Origin: Bacteroides oleiciplenus YIT 12058
GTDB taxonomy: Bacteria; Bacteroidota; Bacteroidia; Bacteroidales; Bacteroidaceae
Length of the DNA: 64,000 nucleotides
Assembly: GCF_000315485.1 (NCBI RefSeq)
Contig: NZ_JH992946.1
Coordinates: forward strand, 62,001-126,000
Reading direction: 5' to 3'
The translations under genes were made by a program, and so were the position numbers. Numbering within the stretch: position 1 is the first letter of the stretch; each line of letters starts with the position of its first letter. Below are positions 53,199-63,356 of this stretch, in pieces. The notes beneath the pieces are model-generated. The model was not told where the DNA came from. It ran no database searches and saw nothing but the letters and a program-made list of their open reading frames with translations.

Positions 53199-54050
53199 CA
53201 ACGTTCCTTCCGGAATTGCTGGAATGGAATTGAATGTTCCGGTGATGGAATAGTTGGTATCATCCACGGTCATTTTTAACGTAGGACTTATGATGATGTC
53301 ATTTCTTGTAGAAGTATCTTTGGGTGTAAGTGCTTCCCAATCTACATTCAGATAGTGCTGTATAAGGCCAAGCACAGCATAGCTTGTGGCTCCTTCTTCC
53401 ATCATAAACCTGAATTCATGAGGAGTGGGCGGGATTGTTGCGTCTGTAAAGTTCCCTTTCTCATCAGCCGGATAAGTCAATGTGAGATAGGGTATGGCTG
53501 AAACTTCCGTACCATGTTCTGTTTTCACTGAGAAGTCGTATGTGCCCCTGGCTATAAGTTTATTCGAAACTTTGTGTTCAGAATCTACATAGGGGAAGAA
53601 ATAGCAATCCCGTTTTTCATTATTAATCAAATACATTACAATATTCGATTTGAGTGCCGGATGATTGCTTTCTTCTATACCATAAACCAAATAGCGGTCA
53701 ATGACTTTCATTTTCAGGATTTCCGTTTCCTGTGTTGTCGGGTCTGTGAGGGTTATACGGGTTTCTCCCTTTTGTTTCCCTTCTATGCGGACAATCCCTA
53801 AGCAACTATTGTCGGATGTACCTTCCTGATAGCTGGCGTCGATTATCTGAGGGTCTTCTATGGAGAAGTTTATTTTGCCGCTACCGTTATGGATGTATAT
53901 ATGAGTATATCCATCCTTAATGACTTCGTACGATTGTTTCTCAATCTGAAACGGCTCAAGGGGGGTGTTCTCTGAATTGTCGTCGTCACAGCTCATGAAG
54001 CTGATAATGGATACTAACAGGAGTATCCCGAATAGAAGTTTTGTTCTCAT
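53193..54050 (-). CDS. Lipoprotein of unknown function
   Basis: 285 residues. The signal peptide ends with the lipobox FMSC (Cys21), followed by DDDNSE. Acidic residues right after the cysteine match the Bacteroidetes lipoprotein surface-export signal, so surface display is likely. Residues 35-120 (YEVIKDGYTHIYIHNGSG, then EGKQKGETRITLTDPTT) look like a bacterial Ig-like domain. The C-terminal part is beta-rich, with no recognised motif. It is a single gene; its last two codons (Asp, stop) are shared with the first unit of repeat element C. Confidence 0.8.
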   Translation of the reverse strand: MRTKLLFGILLLVSIISFMSCDDDNSENTPLEPFQIEKQSYEVIKDGYTHIYIHNGSGKINFSIEDPQIIDASYQEGTSDNSCLGIVRIEGKQKGETRITLTDPTTQETEILKMKVIDRYLVYGIEESNHPALKSNIVMYLINNEKRDCYFFPYVDSEHKVSNKLIARGTYDFSVKTEHGTEVSAIPYLTLTYPADEKGNFTDATIPPTPHEFRFMMEEGATSYAVLGLIQHYLNVDWEALTPKDTSTRNDIIISPTLKMTVDDTNYSITGTFNSIPAIPEGTLD

Positions 54051-54171
54051 GTTATTTTTTTTAGTTTTGTTATGGGCAAAGTTATGGATATTTTCGGAAA
54101 TCTATGCCGTTGGTTGGGTTAATTTATTACCGTTGCGGGATATAATCTGATTCCACTATTTGCCACCCATA

Positions 54172-54225
54172 CCCCTTCCACATCCTTCTCTTTCTTTATT
54201 CATCGGTGTTTGCGGGTGGAAGGGG
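54172..54225. repeat. Inverted repeat in the 54.1-54.6 kb gap
   Basis: CCCCTTCCAC (54172-54181) and GTGGAAGGGG (54216-54225) are perfect inverted repeats across 34 bases, and further GGAAGGG-like units follow to about 54247 at roughly 11-base spacing. It lies upstream of the lipoprotein gene. Confidence 0.5.
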
Positions 54226-54350
54226 GTGTGTAGGGAGGCGGAAGGGAGAATTCATAACTGTGCAGGAAGTATCCCGTGCAAGGCATAAGCTACCGGCACG
54301 TTACAGCCCGAAAACTATATATAACTCCCTGAATGTTTACTATTCAAAGT

Positions 54351-54438
54351 GAACGACTAGTGCTGTTTGATTGAACAACCGAAGTCGTTCAGTCGAACAA
54401 CTCGATTGGTTCGTATGAACAACTCTGGTAGTTCACTT
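54351..54438. repeat. 22-bp-phased GAACAAC repeats
   Basis: GAAC-starting units begin at 54351, 54373, 54395 and 54417, exactly 22 bases apart. Units 2-4 share GAACAAC, and each has GTTC in its second half, so every unit is a GAAC-N10-GTTC dyad (unit 1 is decayed). The sequence is unrelated to the array at 36132 but the period is the same. The rest of the 553-base gap 54051-54603 holds no gene. Confidence 0.75.
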
Positions 54439-54536
54439 ATGAAACGCCGTTATAATGCAGTGATAAAAGCTTTTAAAGTTTAAATCCCAAATATTATATT
54501 GATATTTGGGAATATCCGTTACCAATTACGAAGAAA

Positions 54537-54574
54537 CCTCATTATCGTTACTACTTTATAGTACGGTAATGAGG
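54537..54574. terminator. Hairpin after the ferredoxin oxidoreductase operon
   Basis: CCTCATTATCGTTAC pairs, with small mismatches, with GTACGGTAATGAGG, 30 bases beyond the stop at 54604. A second inverted repeat, TCCCAAATAT/ATATTTGGGA, lies at 54485-54511. Confidence 0.6.
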
Positions 54575-54603
54575 CTTTTATCAGAAAGGAATATTGTATT
54601 TTC

Positions 54604-55608
54604 TTACTTTACTTCCCAAATATCATTCGTCATCAGCAACTCCTTGAAGTTATGATACTTCTTCTTTGCCGATACTTCTTCAATCTGTTCCATGACGGCA
54701 TCGTCATAAGTGGGAGCTTCCACATCGCGAATCACACCAAGTGCAACCGGGAAGTCGGGACCCTCCATCAGGGCAAGCTTCAATTGCAATGTATTATCCA
54801 TGCAGTGCGCATCGTGAACGAGAATATCCTTTTCAGTAATACCATTTTCGCCCAACTTCACCACTTTCAGTCCGAAACCTTCCTGCATCAATCCGAATTC
54901 CTTGTTTTCGCCGAATAGCATCGGTTGTCCATGTTCCAGATAGATAGCATTCTTGGCACGTCCCTCTTTGTTGTACACTGAGTCGTAAGTACCGTCATTG
55001 AAAATAACGCAGTGTTGCAGAATCTCGCAAACAGCTGTGCCTTTATGACCGGCAGCAGCTTTCAGCACCTCTCCCGTGCCGGGGCCGTCCGTAGCTACGC
55101 AGCGTGCAAAGAAGCGGCCGCGGGCACCGAAACAAAGTTCAGCCGGATGGAAAGGGTCTTCTACCGTACCGTAAGGAGAAGACTTGCTGACGAATCCACG
55201 GGGAGACGTCGGGGAATACTGTCCTTTCGTCAGACCGTAAATACGGTTGTTCAGCAACAGGATATTGATATCTATATTACGACGAATAGCATGAATAAAG
55301 TGGTTACCACCGATTGCCAAACCGTCACCGTCACCGGAAACTTGCCAAACGCTCAGTTTCGGATTAGCAACCTTGCATCCCGTAGAGATTGCGGCTGCAC
55401 GTCCGTGGATAGTTTGCATCGCGTATGTATTCATATAATAAGGCAGACGGCTGGAACAACCAATACCTGAGATAACGGCTGTTTCCCAAGGTCTAACACC
55501 GATTTCTGCCAATGCTTTGTGCAGTGAATTCAAGAAGAAGTGGTCACCGCAACCCGGACACCAACGGGGCTGTCCTTTTTTGAAATCTTTAGCTGTATAT
55601 TCGCTCAT
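54604..55608 (-). CDS. 2-oxoacid:ferredoxin oxidoreductase, beta (TPP-binding) subunit
   Basis: 334 residues. The TPP/Mg motif is GDGDGLAIGGNHFIHAIRRN with the following LLNNRIYGLTKGQYSPTSP, and the N-terminal RWCPGCGDHFFLNSL carries the cysteines usual for KorB-type beta subunits. With the alpha subunit encoded just upstream it oxidatively decarboxylates a 2-oxoacid, most likely 2-oxoglutarate, to the acyl-CoA while reducing ferredoxin, or runs in reverse. The gene follows the alpha-subunit gene by 24 bases. Confidence 0.92.
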   Translation of the reverse strand: MSEYTAKDFKKGQPRWCPGCGDHFFLNSLHKALAEIGVRPWETAVISGIGCSSRLPYYMNTYAMQTIHGRAAAISTGCKVANPKLSVWQVSGDGDGLAIGGNHFIHAIRRNIDINILLLNNRIYGLTKGQYSPTSPRGFVSKSSPYGTVEDPFHPAELCFGARGRFFARCVATDGPGTGEVLKAAAGHKGTAVCEILQHCVIFNDGTYDSVYNKEGRAKNAIYLEHGQPMLFGENKEFGLMQEGFGLKVVKLGENGITEKDILVHDAHCMDNTLQLKLALMEGPDFPVALGVIRDVEAPTYDDAVMEQIEEVSAKKKYHNFKELLMTNDIWEVK

Positions 55609-55632
55609 GTCTTTCGATTCTTTACGGGGTTA

Positions 55633-57480
55633 TTATTTATTTAATATCTCGGTGAAGGCGGCAACCAGTTCGCTTACTAAGAATGGTTGTCCCTTGACTT
55701 CATTGAATTGATACGGAGTGAAGTTATCCACCTTCATGCGGAGATAACCGGCAAATTGTCCCAGATTCTGTTCGGCAACTACCACTTTCTTGTATTTCTT
55801 CAATACTTCAGCCGCGTTTTTCGGCAACGGATTGATGTAAGAGAAGTGAGCCAAGGCTACTTTCTGTCCGGCTTTGTTCATCTCTTCCATAGCCGAATAT
55901 AAATGTCCGTAAGTACCACCAAAACCTACAATCAGCAAGTCTGCATCATCAGCGTGGCCTTGTACTTCTACATCGGGTACGGCAATCTTAGCCACTTTCT
56001 CTGCGCGCAGGTGGCACATCAGATTGTGGTTTTCAGGGTCGGTAGAGATAGCACCTGTGTTACTGTCTTTTTCCAGACCGCCGAGGATATGTGTATAACC
56101 TTCCTGTCCCGGAACAGCCCAGTAACGTACCTGATTTTCCGGGTTGCGTTTGTACGGAGTATAGTTATCCTTCATTTCGGGAGTCACATACTGCGGCTTG
56201 ATTTCGGGATATGCATCCAGATTGGGTAGTTTCCATGCACCGGAACCGTTGGCAACGAAACCGTCGGTGAGCAGAACTACCGGAGTCATGTGTTCCAATG
56301 CTATCTTGCAAGCTGCGTAAGCTGCGTCGAAGCAGTTAGTTGGTGATGTAGCTGCAATAACCGGCATCGGGCTTTCGCCGTTGCGGCCGAACAGTGCCTG
56401 CAACAAGTCGGTTTGTTCCGATTTGGTCGGCAGACCTGTAGAAGGGCCACCACGCTGCACGTCCAAAACTACCAGTGGAAGTTCTGTAATAACTGCCAGA
56501 TTCATGGCCTCCGACTTCAGGCAGACACCCGGACCGGAGGTTGTAGTGACAGCTAGTGCACCTGCAAATGAAGCACCGATGGCCGTGGCACAACCGGAGA
56601 TTTCATCTTCGCACTGAACAGTAACGACGCCCAATGATTTATGTTTGGAAAGCTCATGCAATACATCTGTTGCCGGAGTGATAGGATAAGAACCCAGGAA
56701 CAGTTTCAGGCCTGCCTTTTCAGCAGCGGCGATGAAACCGTAAGCGGTAGCCTTGTTACCCATGATGTCCATATAGACACCGGGAGTCTTTATCTTACTT
56801 TCTATCTTGTAAGTATGTGCCACGGAAGCGTGCGTATTGTGACCGTAATCGTATCCGGCATGAATCACTTTGATATTGGCTTCGGCTATTTCCGGTTTCC
56901 GGGCGAATTTCTCTTTCAGGAAGTCTTCTGCGATTTTCAGGTCGCGGTTGAACAACCAGCAAACCAAGCCGAGAGCGAACATATTGCGGCATTTCAGCAT
57001 GGCTTTCTTGTCCATGCCGGTTTCAGCCAGGCAATCTTTCACCATCTGAGAGATAGGTGCTGCAATCACATCTTGCTTGATGCCCATCTCTTCGATAGGA
57101 TTATCAGTCTTGAAGGCAGCTTTCTGTAAGTCGGAAGCCTGGAAGCAGTCTGTGTCGATAATGATACAAGCAGTGGATTTAGCAAACTTATACTGGGTTT
57201 TCAGAGCGGCAGCATTCATTGCTACCAGTACGTCGCATTTATCGCCCGGGGTGAAAACTTTGCTGGCACCGATGTGCACCTGAAAACCTGATACGCCGGT
57301 CAGAGAGCCTTGCGGGGCGCGGATGTCTGCCGGATAGTCAGGGAAAGTACTGATGTCGTTTCCCACCGTAGCTGATACTGTTGAAAAGATGTTGCCGGCG
57401 AGTTGCATACCATCGCCGGAGTCTCCGGAGAAGCGGACTACCACTTGATCCAGTTCTTTTACCATCATGTCGTTTGCCAT
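55633..57480 (-). CDS. 2-oxoacid:ferredoxin oxidoreductase, fused gamma-alpha subunit
   Basis: 615 residues. Residues 1-190 are the gamma domain (VVRFSGDSGDGMQLAGNIF, then SLTGVSGFQVHIG). The remainder is the alpha (pyrimidine-binding) domain with YPITPATDVLHELSKH, SGPGVCLKSEAMNLAV and the QRGGPSTGLPTKSEQ loop typical of 2-oxoglutarate-type enzymes. It is the partner of the beta subunit downstream. The 466-base gap upstream (57481-57946) shows only the tRNA promoter and a palindrome ATTTGCAAAT near 57540. Confidence 0.92.
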   Translation of the reverse strand: MANDMMVKELDQVVVRFSGDSGDGMQLAGNIFSTVSATVGNDISTFPDYPADIRAPQGSLTGVSGFQVHIGASKVFTPGDKCDVLVAMNAAALKTQYKFAKSTACIIIDTDCFQASDLQKAAFKTDNPIEEMGIKQDVIAAPISQMVKDCLAETGMDKKAMLKCRNMFALGLVCWLFNRDLKIAEDFLKEKFARKPEIAEANIKVIHAGYDYGHNTHASVAHTYKIESKIKTPGVYMDIMGNKATAYGFIAAAEKAGLKLFLGSYPITPATDVLHELSKHKSLGVVTVQCEDEISGCATAIGASFAGALAVTTTSGPGVCLKSEAMNLAVITELPLVVLDVQRGGPSTGLPTKSEQTDLLQALFGRNGESPMPVIAATSPTNCFDAAYAACKIALEHMTPVVLLTDGFVANGSGAWKLPNLDAYPEIKPQYVTPEMKDNYTPYKRNPENQVRYWAVPGQEGYTHILGGLEKDSNTGAISTDPENHNLMCHLRAEKVAKIAVPDVEVQGHADDADLLIVGFGGTYGHLYSAMEEMNKAGQKVALAHFSYINPLPKNAAEVLKKYKKVVVAEQNLGQFAGYLRMKVDNFTPYQFNEVKGQPFLVSELVAAFTEILNK

Positions 57481-57899
57481 AATTTCGTATTACTATGATT
57501 AATTTATAGGATCGTTTTAAGTTGCACTTTTAGAGATGCATTTGCAAATGTCGTAAAGTTATGCGACTTGGCAAAATCTTTTGGACGTAATCTGTGATTG
57601 TGTACTAAAAGAATTGCAAAATGAGTGTTTTTTGATATTTGGAGTGAACAAAACTCTAACTATGTGTACGGGATGAGGGAATAAAAGTTGCATATTATCA
57701 TTTGTTTTTAGAACTATGTGTGTTGACAAAGTGTAGGCGTTTTCGACTGAAATACTACTGTTAGTAGCTAATATAGCTTTACATTTTGATAAAATCTTGT
57801 AAGATGTGCTTTTCCTTAACTTTTCAGTTTTAACCAACCGGCTTGTCTGTAGCCTTGTTTTGGTATTCATAATCTTGTTGATAAAAGATTCGTTCCTCC

Positions 57900-57929
57900 T
57901 TGTTAAATCGAGAGAATGCTTTATCTTTG
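57900..57929 (+). promoter_or_regulatory. Promoter of tRNA-Arg
   Basis: TTG at 57900-57902, a 19-base spacer and TATCTTTG at 57922-57929, with the tRNA beginning 17 bases later. Confidence 0.7.
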
Positions 57930-57946
57930 CAACCGCAAATGTTTTT

Positions 57947-58018
57947 GGTCCTGTAGTTCAACGGATAGAATAGAAGTTTCCTAAACTTTAGATAGGGGTT
58001 CGATTCCCCTCGGGACTA
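57947..58018 (+). tRNA. tRNA-Arg (anticodon CCT)
   Basis: A full cloverleaf can be drawn: acceptor GGTCCTG with CGGGACT (two G-U pairs), D stem GTTC/GAAT, anticodon stem GAAGT/ACTTT with loop TTCCTAA, and T stem AGGGG/CCCCT with loop TTCGATT. The anticodon CCT reads AGG. The 3' CCA is not encoded. Confidence 0.95.
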
Positions 58019-58036
58019 CTGAAAGTTTGGAAAAGC

Positions 58037-58076
58037 AAAAAGGGGAAGCCGATTAATTATCGGCTTCCCCTTTTTT
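58037..58076. terminator. Bidirectional terminator between tRNA-Arg and secDF
   Basis: AAAAAGGGGAAGCCGAT pairs with ATCGGCTTCCCCTTTTT, with extra T. It serves both the tRNA and the secDF transcript, whose stop is at 58097. Confidence 0.92.
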
Positions 58077-58096
58077 ATTCAGACGGTATGTCTACC

Positions 58097-61096
58097 TTAT
58101 TTTACTACTTCAGCAGCAGGTTCAGTAATCTTTTTGTTCTTCATCATCATATATGCGATAGGAGATGCAACGAACAGAGAAGAAAGTGTACCAATTACAA
58201 CACCGAGAATCATTGCGAATGCGAAGCTGCGGATAGAGTCACCACCGAGGATGAAGATACACAGCAATACAATCAATGTACTCAATGAGGTATTGATGGT
58301 ACGTGCCAGAGTTGTATTCAATGAATCATTGAACAACAGTTTTCTGTCACGTTTCGGATACAGACCGAAGAACTCGCGCACACGGTCGAAGATTACCACC
58401 TTATCATTGATAGAGTAACCGATAGCCGTCAGGATAGCACCGATGAAAGTCTGGTCGATTTCCAAAGAGAAAGGAACAAGACCCCATAGCAGTGAGTAAG
58501 CACCCATAATCATCAATGTATCACTGGTCAGTGCAACTACGGAACCTACACTATATGCGATGTTGCGGAAACGAATCAAGATATACAGACCGATAGCAAT
58601 CAGAGCGAGAACAACAGACCACATTGCAGAAGTCTTAATGTCATCAGCAATACTCGGACCTACTTTCTGTGAGCTGACAATACTACCGCCCGTATGGTTT
58701 TCACGGTCGATAAATGTTTCCAGACTGATATTCTGAGTCAATACAGGTTTCAGAGTCTCATATAAGTATGCTTCGATTTCAGAGTCAACGTTGTTACCAT
58801 CTTCTTCGATGCGGTAGTTAGTACTGATACGTACTGTCTTCTTATCGGTACCGATAGCGATTACACTTACATTGGCATCACCGAATTTGCTTGCAATCAG
58901 TTCGCGTACTTCTTCCGGTTCAACTGCTTGTTCAAATTGTACCTTGAAGTTACGTCCACCGGTGAAGTCGATACTCTGGCTCAAGCCGCGTACGAAGAGC
59001 GAACCGATACAGATTACGAGGATAACACCAGTAATAGTCAACCATTTCTTGTTTCCACCCATGAAGTCGAAATGTACATTCGCCATCAGGTTCTTGGAAA
59101 TCTTAGAGCAGAATGTCAGGTTCAGCAACTTGTCTTTGCCCATGAAGTGCTCGTAGAACAAACGTGTCATAAACACAGCGGTAAAGAACGAAATCAAGAT
59201 ACCGATAATCAAGGTCGTAGCGAAACCGCGGATAGGACCTGTACCGAAGTTGAACAAGATGACACCTGTGATAATAGATGTTAAGTTGGAGTCGAAGATG
59301 GCGGAGAACGCATTAGAGTAACCGTCTGCGAGGGCTTTCTTCACACCTTTGCCTGCACGTAACTCTTCTTTTGTACGTTCATAGATCAATACGTTCGCAT
59401 CCACTGCCATACCCAGTGCCAATACCATACCGGCAATACCGGACATTGTCAGGGCCGCCTGGAAGGACGAAAGGATACCCAGTGTAAAGAACATATTCAG
59501 TACCAATGCACCATTGGCAACCATACCTGGAATGAAGCCATACATGATACACATGTAAACCATCAACAGTACTAGTGCCACAACGAATGAGAATACACCC
59601 GCGTTGATAGAAGCTTGTCCCAAAGACGGACCTACGATGTCTTCCTGAACGATACGTGCGGGAGCCGGCATCTTACCGGATTTCAACACGTTCGCTAAGT
59701 CTTTTGCTTGTTCAGGAGTGAAGTGACCGGTGATTTGTGAGTTACCGCCGGTAATTTCCGTATTTACATTCGGTGCAGAATATACATAACCGTCCAATAC
59801 GATGGCTATGCTCTTACCGATGTTTTGTTTAGTCAACTGAGCCCAGCGGCGTGAACCGTCTGTGTTCATAGACATGCTTACGGCAGGTTTACCAAATTGG
59901 TCATATTCGTCTTTAGCACTAACAACTACGTCACCTTCCAGCGGAGCACGTCCGTTGCGTTCGGTAGAGCGGATAGCGTAAAGTTCGAAAGTCTGTCCTT
60001 TCGGATCATATTCATAAGCAGAAACACCCCATTTCAGACGAAGGTCTTTCGGGAGTTCAGCTTGAATTTCTTTCATGGATAGATATTTGTTGATGTCAGC
60101 TGTATCCTTATAATTGGCATAAGCTACAACAGGACCTTGTCCGCTTGAGTTAACTTGCAGAACAGCCAACAACGGATGCTCTTTCTTGATTTGTGCAAGG
60201 TCGACAGTCTGTGCTTTGCTTTCACCTTTCAGTGCGGCAGCAAGGCTATCGGCTGTACTGGTGGCCTGTGCCACAACTGGAGCGGCAGTGCTGTCGACAG
60301 CTACACTGTCATTTTGCACTTCGTTTGCCAAAAGACTGCGCAGTTTGTTATCGGCAGCTTGCAAATAAGGTGCAACATCCTTTGCGTTGTATGTTTCCCA
60401 AAACTCCAGATTGGCAGAACCTTGTAGTAATTTTCTTACACGTTCAGGCTCTTTGATACCCGGGAGTTCCACCATGATACGTCCCATCTTATCTTCCAGG
60501 CTCTGGATGTTGGGCTGAACCACACCAAAACGGTCGATACGAGTACGGAGTACGTTGTATGAGTTATCGACGGCGGCTTTCACTTCCGAACGCAATACTT
60601 TCTCAACTTCAGCATCGGAAGATTTCTGGTTAACTTTGTCTTTTAATTGCTGAGTGGCGAAAAGTTCGGAAAGGCGGGCACCCGGAGCAATCTTATGATA
60701 CTCTCTCACAAACAGAGTAATGACGTCGTCCTGGCTGCTGATAGCCTGTTTGGCGGCATTTGCCAATGCTTGGTTGAATGCTTCGTCGGACTTGTTATCC
60801 GCCAATGCTTTGATTACATCGGGTACGGAAACTTCGAGGATGACGTTCATACCACCCTTTAAGTCCAAACCTAAACTTATTTCCATCTCACGACACTGTT
60901 TCAGTGTCCAATTGCCGAACCACACCTTCTCGTTTGACAGAGAATCCAGGTAGTCTTGTTCCAACTTCAAATCTCCTTTAGCGTACTCTTTTGCCTTATT
61001 GTTATAATGGCGAGTTACAAAAGAGAAGGAAAGGTAGAACACACACACCAGTGTGAGCAATACTGCAAAAATCCTTACGAATCCTTTGTTTTGCAT
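58097..61096 (-). CDS. secDF: Fused protein translocase subunit SecDF
   Basis: 999 residues, a natural SecD-SecF fusion usual in Bacteroidetes. Helix 1 is near residues 8-28. The SecD part has GLDLKGGMNVILEVSV, the large periplasmic P1 domain, and GMAVDANVLIYERTKEEL in TM4. SecF starts near 690 with SIDFTGGRNFKVQFE and has SINDKVVIFDRVRE and NTTLARTINTSLSTL. It uses the proton gradient to help complete protein export by SecYEG. Between residues 250 and 300 lies an alanine-rich low-complexity insert in the periplasmic domain. Confidence 0.97.
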   Translation of the reverse strand: MQNKGFVRIFAVLLTLVCVFYLSFSFVTRHYNNKAKEYAKGDLKLEQDYLDSLSNEKVWFGNWTLKQCREMEISLGLDLKGGMNVILEVSVPDVIKALADNKSDEAFNQALANAAKQAISSQDDVITLFVREYHKIAPGARLSELFATQQLKDKVNQKSSDAEVEKVLRSEVKAAVDNSYNVLRTRIDRFGVVQPNIQSLEDKMGRIMVELPGIKEPERVRKLLQGSANLEFWETYNAKDVAPYLQAADNKLRSLLANEVQNDSVAVDSTAAPVVAQATSTADSLAAALKGESKAQTVDLAQIKKEHPLLAVLQVNSSGQGPVVAYANYKDTADINKYLSMKEIQAELPKDLRLKWGVSAYEYDPKGQTFELYAIRSTERNGRAPLEGDVVVSAKDEYDQFGKPAVSMSMNTDGSRRWAQLTKQNIGKSIAIVLDGYVYSAPNVNTEITGGNSQITGHFTPEQAKDLANVLKSGKMPAPARIVQEDIVGPSLGQASINAGVFSFVVALVLLMVYMCIMYGFIPGMVANGALVLNMFFTLGILSSFQAALTMSGIAGMVLALGMAVDANVLIYERTKEELRAGKGVKKALADGYSNAFSAIFDSNLTSIITGVILFNFGTGPIRGFATTLIIGILISFFTAVFMTRLFYEHFMGKDKLLNLTFCSKISKNLMANVHFDFMGGNKKWLTITGVILVICIGSLFVRGLSQSIDFTGGRNFKVQFEQAVEPEEVRELIASKFGDANVSVIAIGTDKKTVRISTNYRIEEDGNNVDSEIEAYLYETLKPVLTQNISLETFIDRENHTGGSIVSSQKVGPSIADDIKTSAMWSVVLALIAIGLYILIRFRNIAYSVGSVVALTSDTLMIMGAYSLLWGLVPFSLEIDQTFIGAILTAIGYSINDKVVIFDRVREFFGLYPKRDRKLLFNDSLNTTLARTINTSLSTLIVLLCIFILGGDSIRSFAFAMILGVVIGTLSSLFVASPIAYMMMKNKKITEPAAEVVK

Positions 61097-61245
61097 GTTA
61101 CTTTTAGTTTATTATGATTACTTTTTTAATTAATTTCTGTTGCGTACAAGGCTGCAAATATAGTTTTTTTTTCACATTCGGAAGTAAAAGGAACTCAAAT
61201 ATTTGCACCCGGCAAAGAATTTACCACCTTTGTATGACATTGTTT

Positions 61246-63330
61246 TTACTTCATTCCACGATTTTTTAACATCGGTTCCAGTTGCGGTTCTGTACCGCGG
61301 AAGTTCTTGTAAAGAGTCATTGGATCTTCGCTGTTGCCCTTTTCCAAAACGTTGTAGCGGAAGAGGTCGGCTGTCTTCTTGTCGAAGATGCCATGTTCCT
61401 TGAAAGCTTCGAAAGCATCGTTGTCCAGTACGTTTGCCCACAAATAGCTGTAATAGCCTGCAGCGTAACCGCCGATGATGTGGTTGAAGTAGGTGGTGCG
61501 ATAGCGCGGAGCAATCTCAGGGATGAGTCCCAGTTGGTCCATTGCTTCTTTTTCGTAGGCTAATACATCCAAATCTTTGGTGTCCGTCAGGTTATGCAGG
61601 TTCATATCCAGAATGGCGGCAGCCAGCAGTTCGGTTGTCATGAAACCCTGGTTGAAGGTTTTCTGGTTCAGGATCTTTTCGATGAGGCTGTCGGGGATGG
61701 TTTCGCCGGTTTGATAATGCTTGGCATACATTTTCAGTACTTCAGGTTCAGTGGCCCAGTGCTCATTGATTTGAGAAGGTAATTCTACGAAATCGCGTAC
61801 TACATTTGTTCCGGAAATACCTTTGTAGTTACATTTGGTTAGTAGTCCGTGCAGAGCGTGACCGAATTCGTGGAATAAGGTTTCTACTTCGTCAATGGTC
61901 AGCAATGAAGGCATATCGCCCACGGGCTGGGTGAAACTGCATACATTGCATACCAACGGACGGATGTTGCCTTGCTGTTCGCGGTAATTGCTCATCCATG
62001 CACCGCCGCTCTTGCCCGGGCGGGGGAAGTAATCTACATAGAACACACCCAGGTGTGAGCCGTCGGCGTCTTTCACTTCGAAGACTTCTACATCGGGATG
62101 ATATACGGGAATACCTTCCAACTTGGTCAGCGTGATGCCATAGAGCTTGTTGGCAACTGCAAAAGCACCTTCACGCACGTTTTCAAGTTTGAAGTAAGGC
62201 TTGATCTCATCTTCTTCGAGATTGTATTTCTCTTTGCGAAGTTTTTCGGTATAATACCACCAGTCCCATCCTTCCAGCTTTTCACCTTTACCGTCCTTAT
62301 CCATGATTTTCTGCAATTCGGCAGCTTCGGCTTTTGCTTTCGGCAAAGAATAGCTCCACAGATTGTTCAGGAAGTCCATGACTGTAGTGGAGTTCTTGGC
62401 CATCGTGTTGTCCAATACGAAGTTGGAATAGCAATCGAAGCCCAGCAATTGTGCTTTTTCAAGACGCAGGCTGACGATGTCCGTAATAATTTTCTTGTTA
62501 TCGTTCTTATCGTTGTTGTTACCACGGCTGATGTATGCTTTGTACATCTGCTCGCGCAGGGGGCGATTGGCGGAATATTGCAGGAACGGGATGCGGCTGG
62601 CATTGCCCAGCGTAAACAACCATTTTCCTTCCTGGCCATCTTCTTTTGCTTTTTCGGCTGCACTTTGACAGAACCAGTCGGGCAGTCCGGCAAGGTCTTC
62701 TTCTTTATCTATGTAAAGTTTGAATGCATTGTTTTCATTCAGGATGTTATCGCTGAACTTAAGTCCTAATGTAGACAGTTGCTTATTGATTTCGCGCAGG
62801 CGTGCTTGCTTTTCGGGAGATAAATTTGCTCCGGAACGAACAAAGTCTTTGTAAGTTTCTTCCAGTAAACGCTGTTGTTCGGTAGTCAGTCCTAAAGATT
62901 CTTTCTGTTGATATACAGCGCTTACTTTTTTGAAAAGTTCCTGATTTAGCGAGATATTGTCGCTATGTTCCGATAGGGTCGGGGCGAGTTTGATGGATAG
63001 TTCGTTCAGACCGTCTGTCTTTTCCGCATCCGTCATATTATAGAAAATGGCGCTAACCCGGTCGAGTATCGGAGAACTGTTATCAAAAGCGACGATTACA
63101 TTTTCAAAAGTCGGAGCTTCAGAGTTGTTCACTATAGCGTCGATATTCGCATTTTGTTCTTCAATACCTTTCAGGAAGGCTGGTTCGTAATGTTCCAGTT
63201 TGATTTTATCGAAAGGCGGTACGCCATGTTCGGTTTGGAACTCAGTGAGGAACGGATTGGTTTCCGTCTGCGTGGCACAGGAGTACATCATACAACTTGT
63301 TGCTAAAATAAAAATACACTTTTTGAACAT
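61246..63330 (-). CDS. M3 family metallopeptidase (Dcp-like), lipoprotein
   Basis: 694 residues. The signal peptide carries a lipobox (MMYSC, Cys18), so it is envelope-anchored. The zinc motif is VETLFHEFGHALHGLL (HExxH plus the downstream glutamate around ELPSQINEHWA), the M3 signature. Family members such as peptidyl-dipeptidase Dcp or oligopeptidase A degrade short peptides; the length matches Dcp. A substrate drawn from peptides entering the periplasm is likely. The gene lies 25 bases after the endonuclease/exonuclease/phosphatase family gene on the same strand. Confidence 0.93.
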   Translation of the reverse strand: MFKKCIFILATSCMMYSCATQTETNPFLTEFQTEHGVPPFDKIKLEHYEPAFLKGIEEQNANIDAIVNNSEAPTFENVIVAFDNSSPILDRVSAIFYNMTDAEKTDGLNELSIKLAPTLSEHSDNISLNQELFKKVSAVYQQKESLGLTTEQQRLLEETYKDFVRSGANLSPEKQARLREINKQLSTLGLKFSDNILNENNAFKLYIDKEEDLAGLPDWFCQSAAEKAKEDGQEGKWLFTLGNASRIPFLQYSANRPLREQMYKAYISRGNNNDKNDNKKIITDIVSLRLEKAQLLGFDCYSNFVLDNTMAKNSTTVMDFLNNLWSYSLPKAKAEAAELQKIMDKDGKGEKLEGWDWWYYTEKLRKEKYNLEEDEIKPYFKLENVREGAFAVANKLYGITLTKLEGIPVYHPDVEVFEVKDADGSHLGVFYVDYFPRPGKSGGAWMSNYREQQGNIRPLVCNVCSFTQPVGDMPSLLTIDEVETLFHEFGHALHGLLTKCNYKGISGTNVVRDFVELPSQINEHWATEPEVLKMYAKHYQTGETIPDSLIEKILNQKTFNQGFMTTELLAAAILDMNLHNLTDTKDLDVLAYEKEAMDQLGLIPEIAPRYRTTYFNHIIGGYAAGYYSYLWANVLDNDAFEAFKEHGIFDKKTADLFRYNVLEKGNSEDPMTLYKNFRGTEPQLEPMLKNRGMK

Positions 63331-63356
63331 AAGTATTAGGTATAAAGTATTAATTA

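Noticed and set aside
57559..57870. 103-codon minus-strand ORF upstream of tRNA-Arg
   Set aside because: No recognisable motif, low-complexity Ser/Thr/Lys composition and no ribosome-binding site; it is probably chance in A/T-rich DNA.
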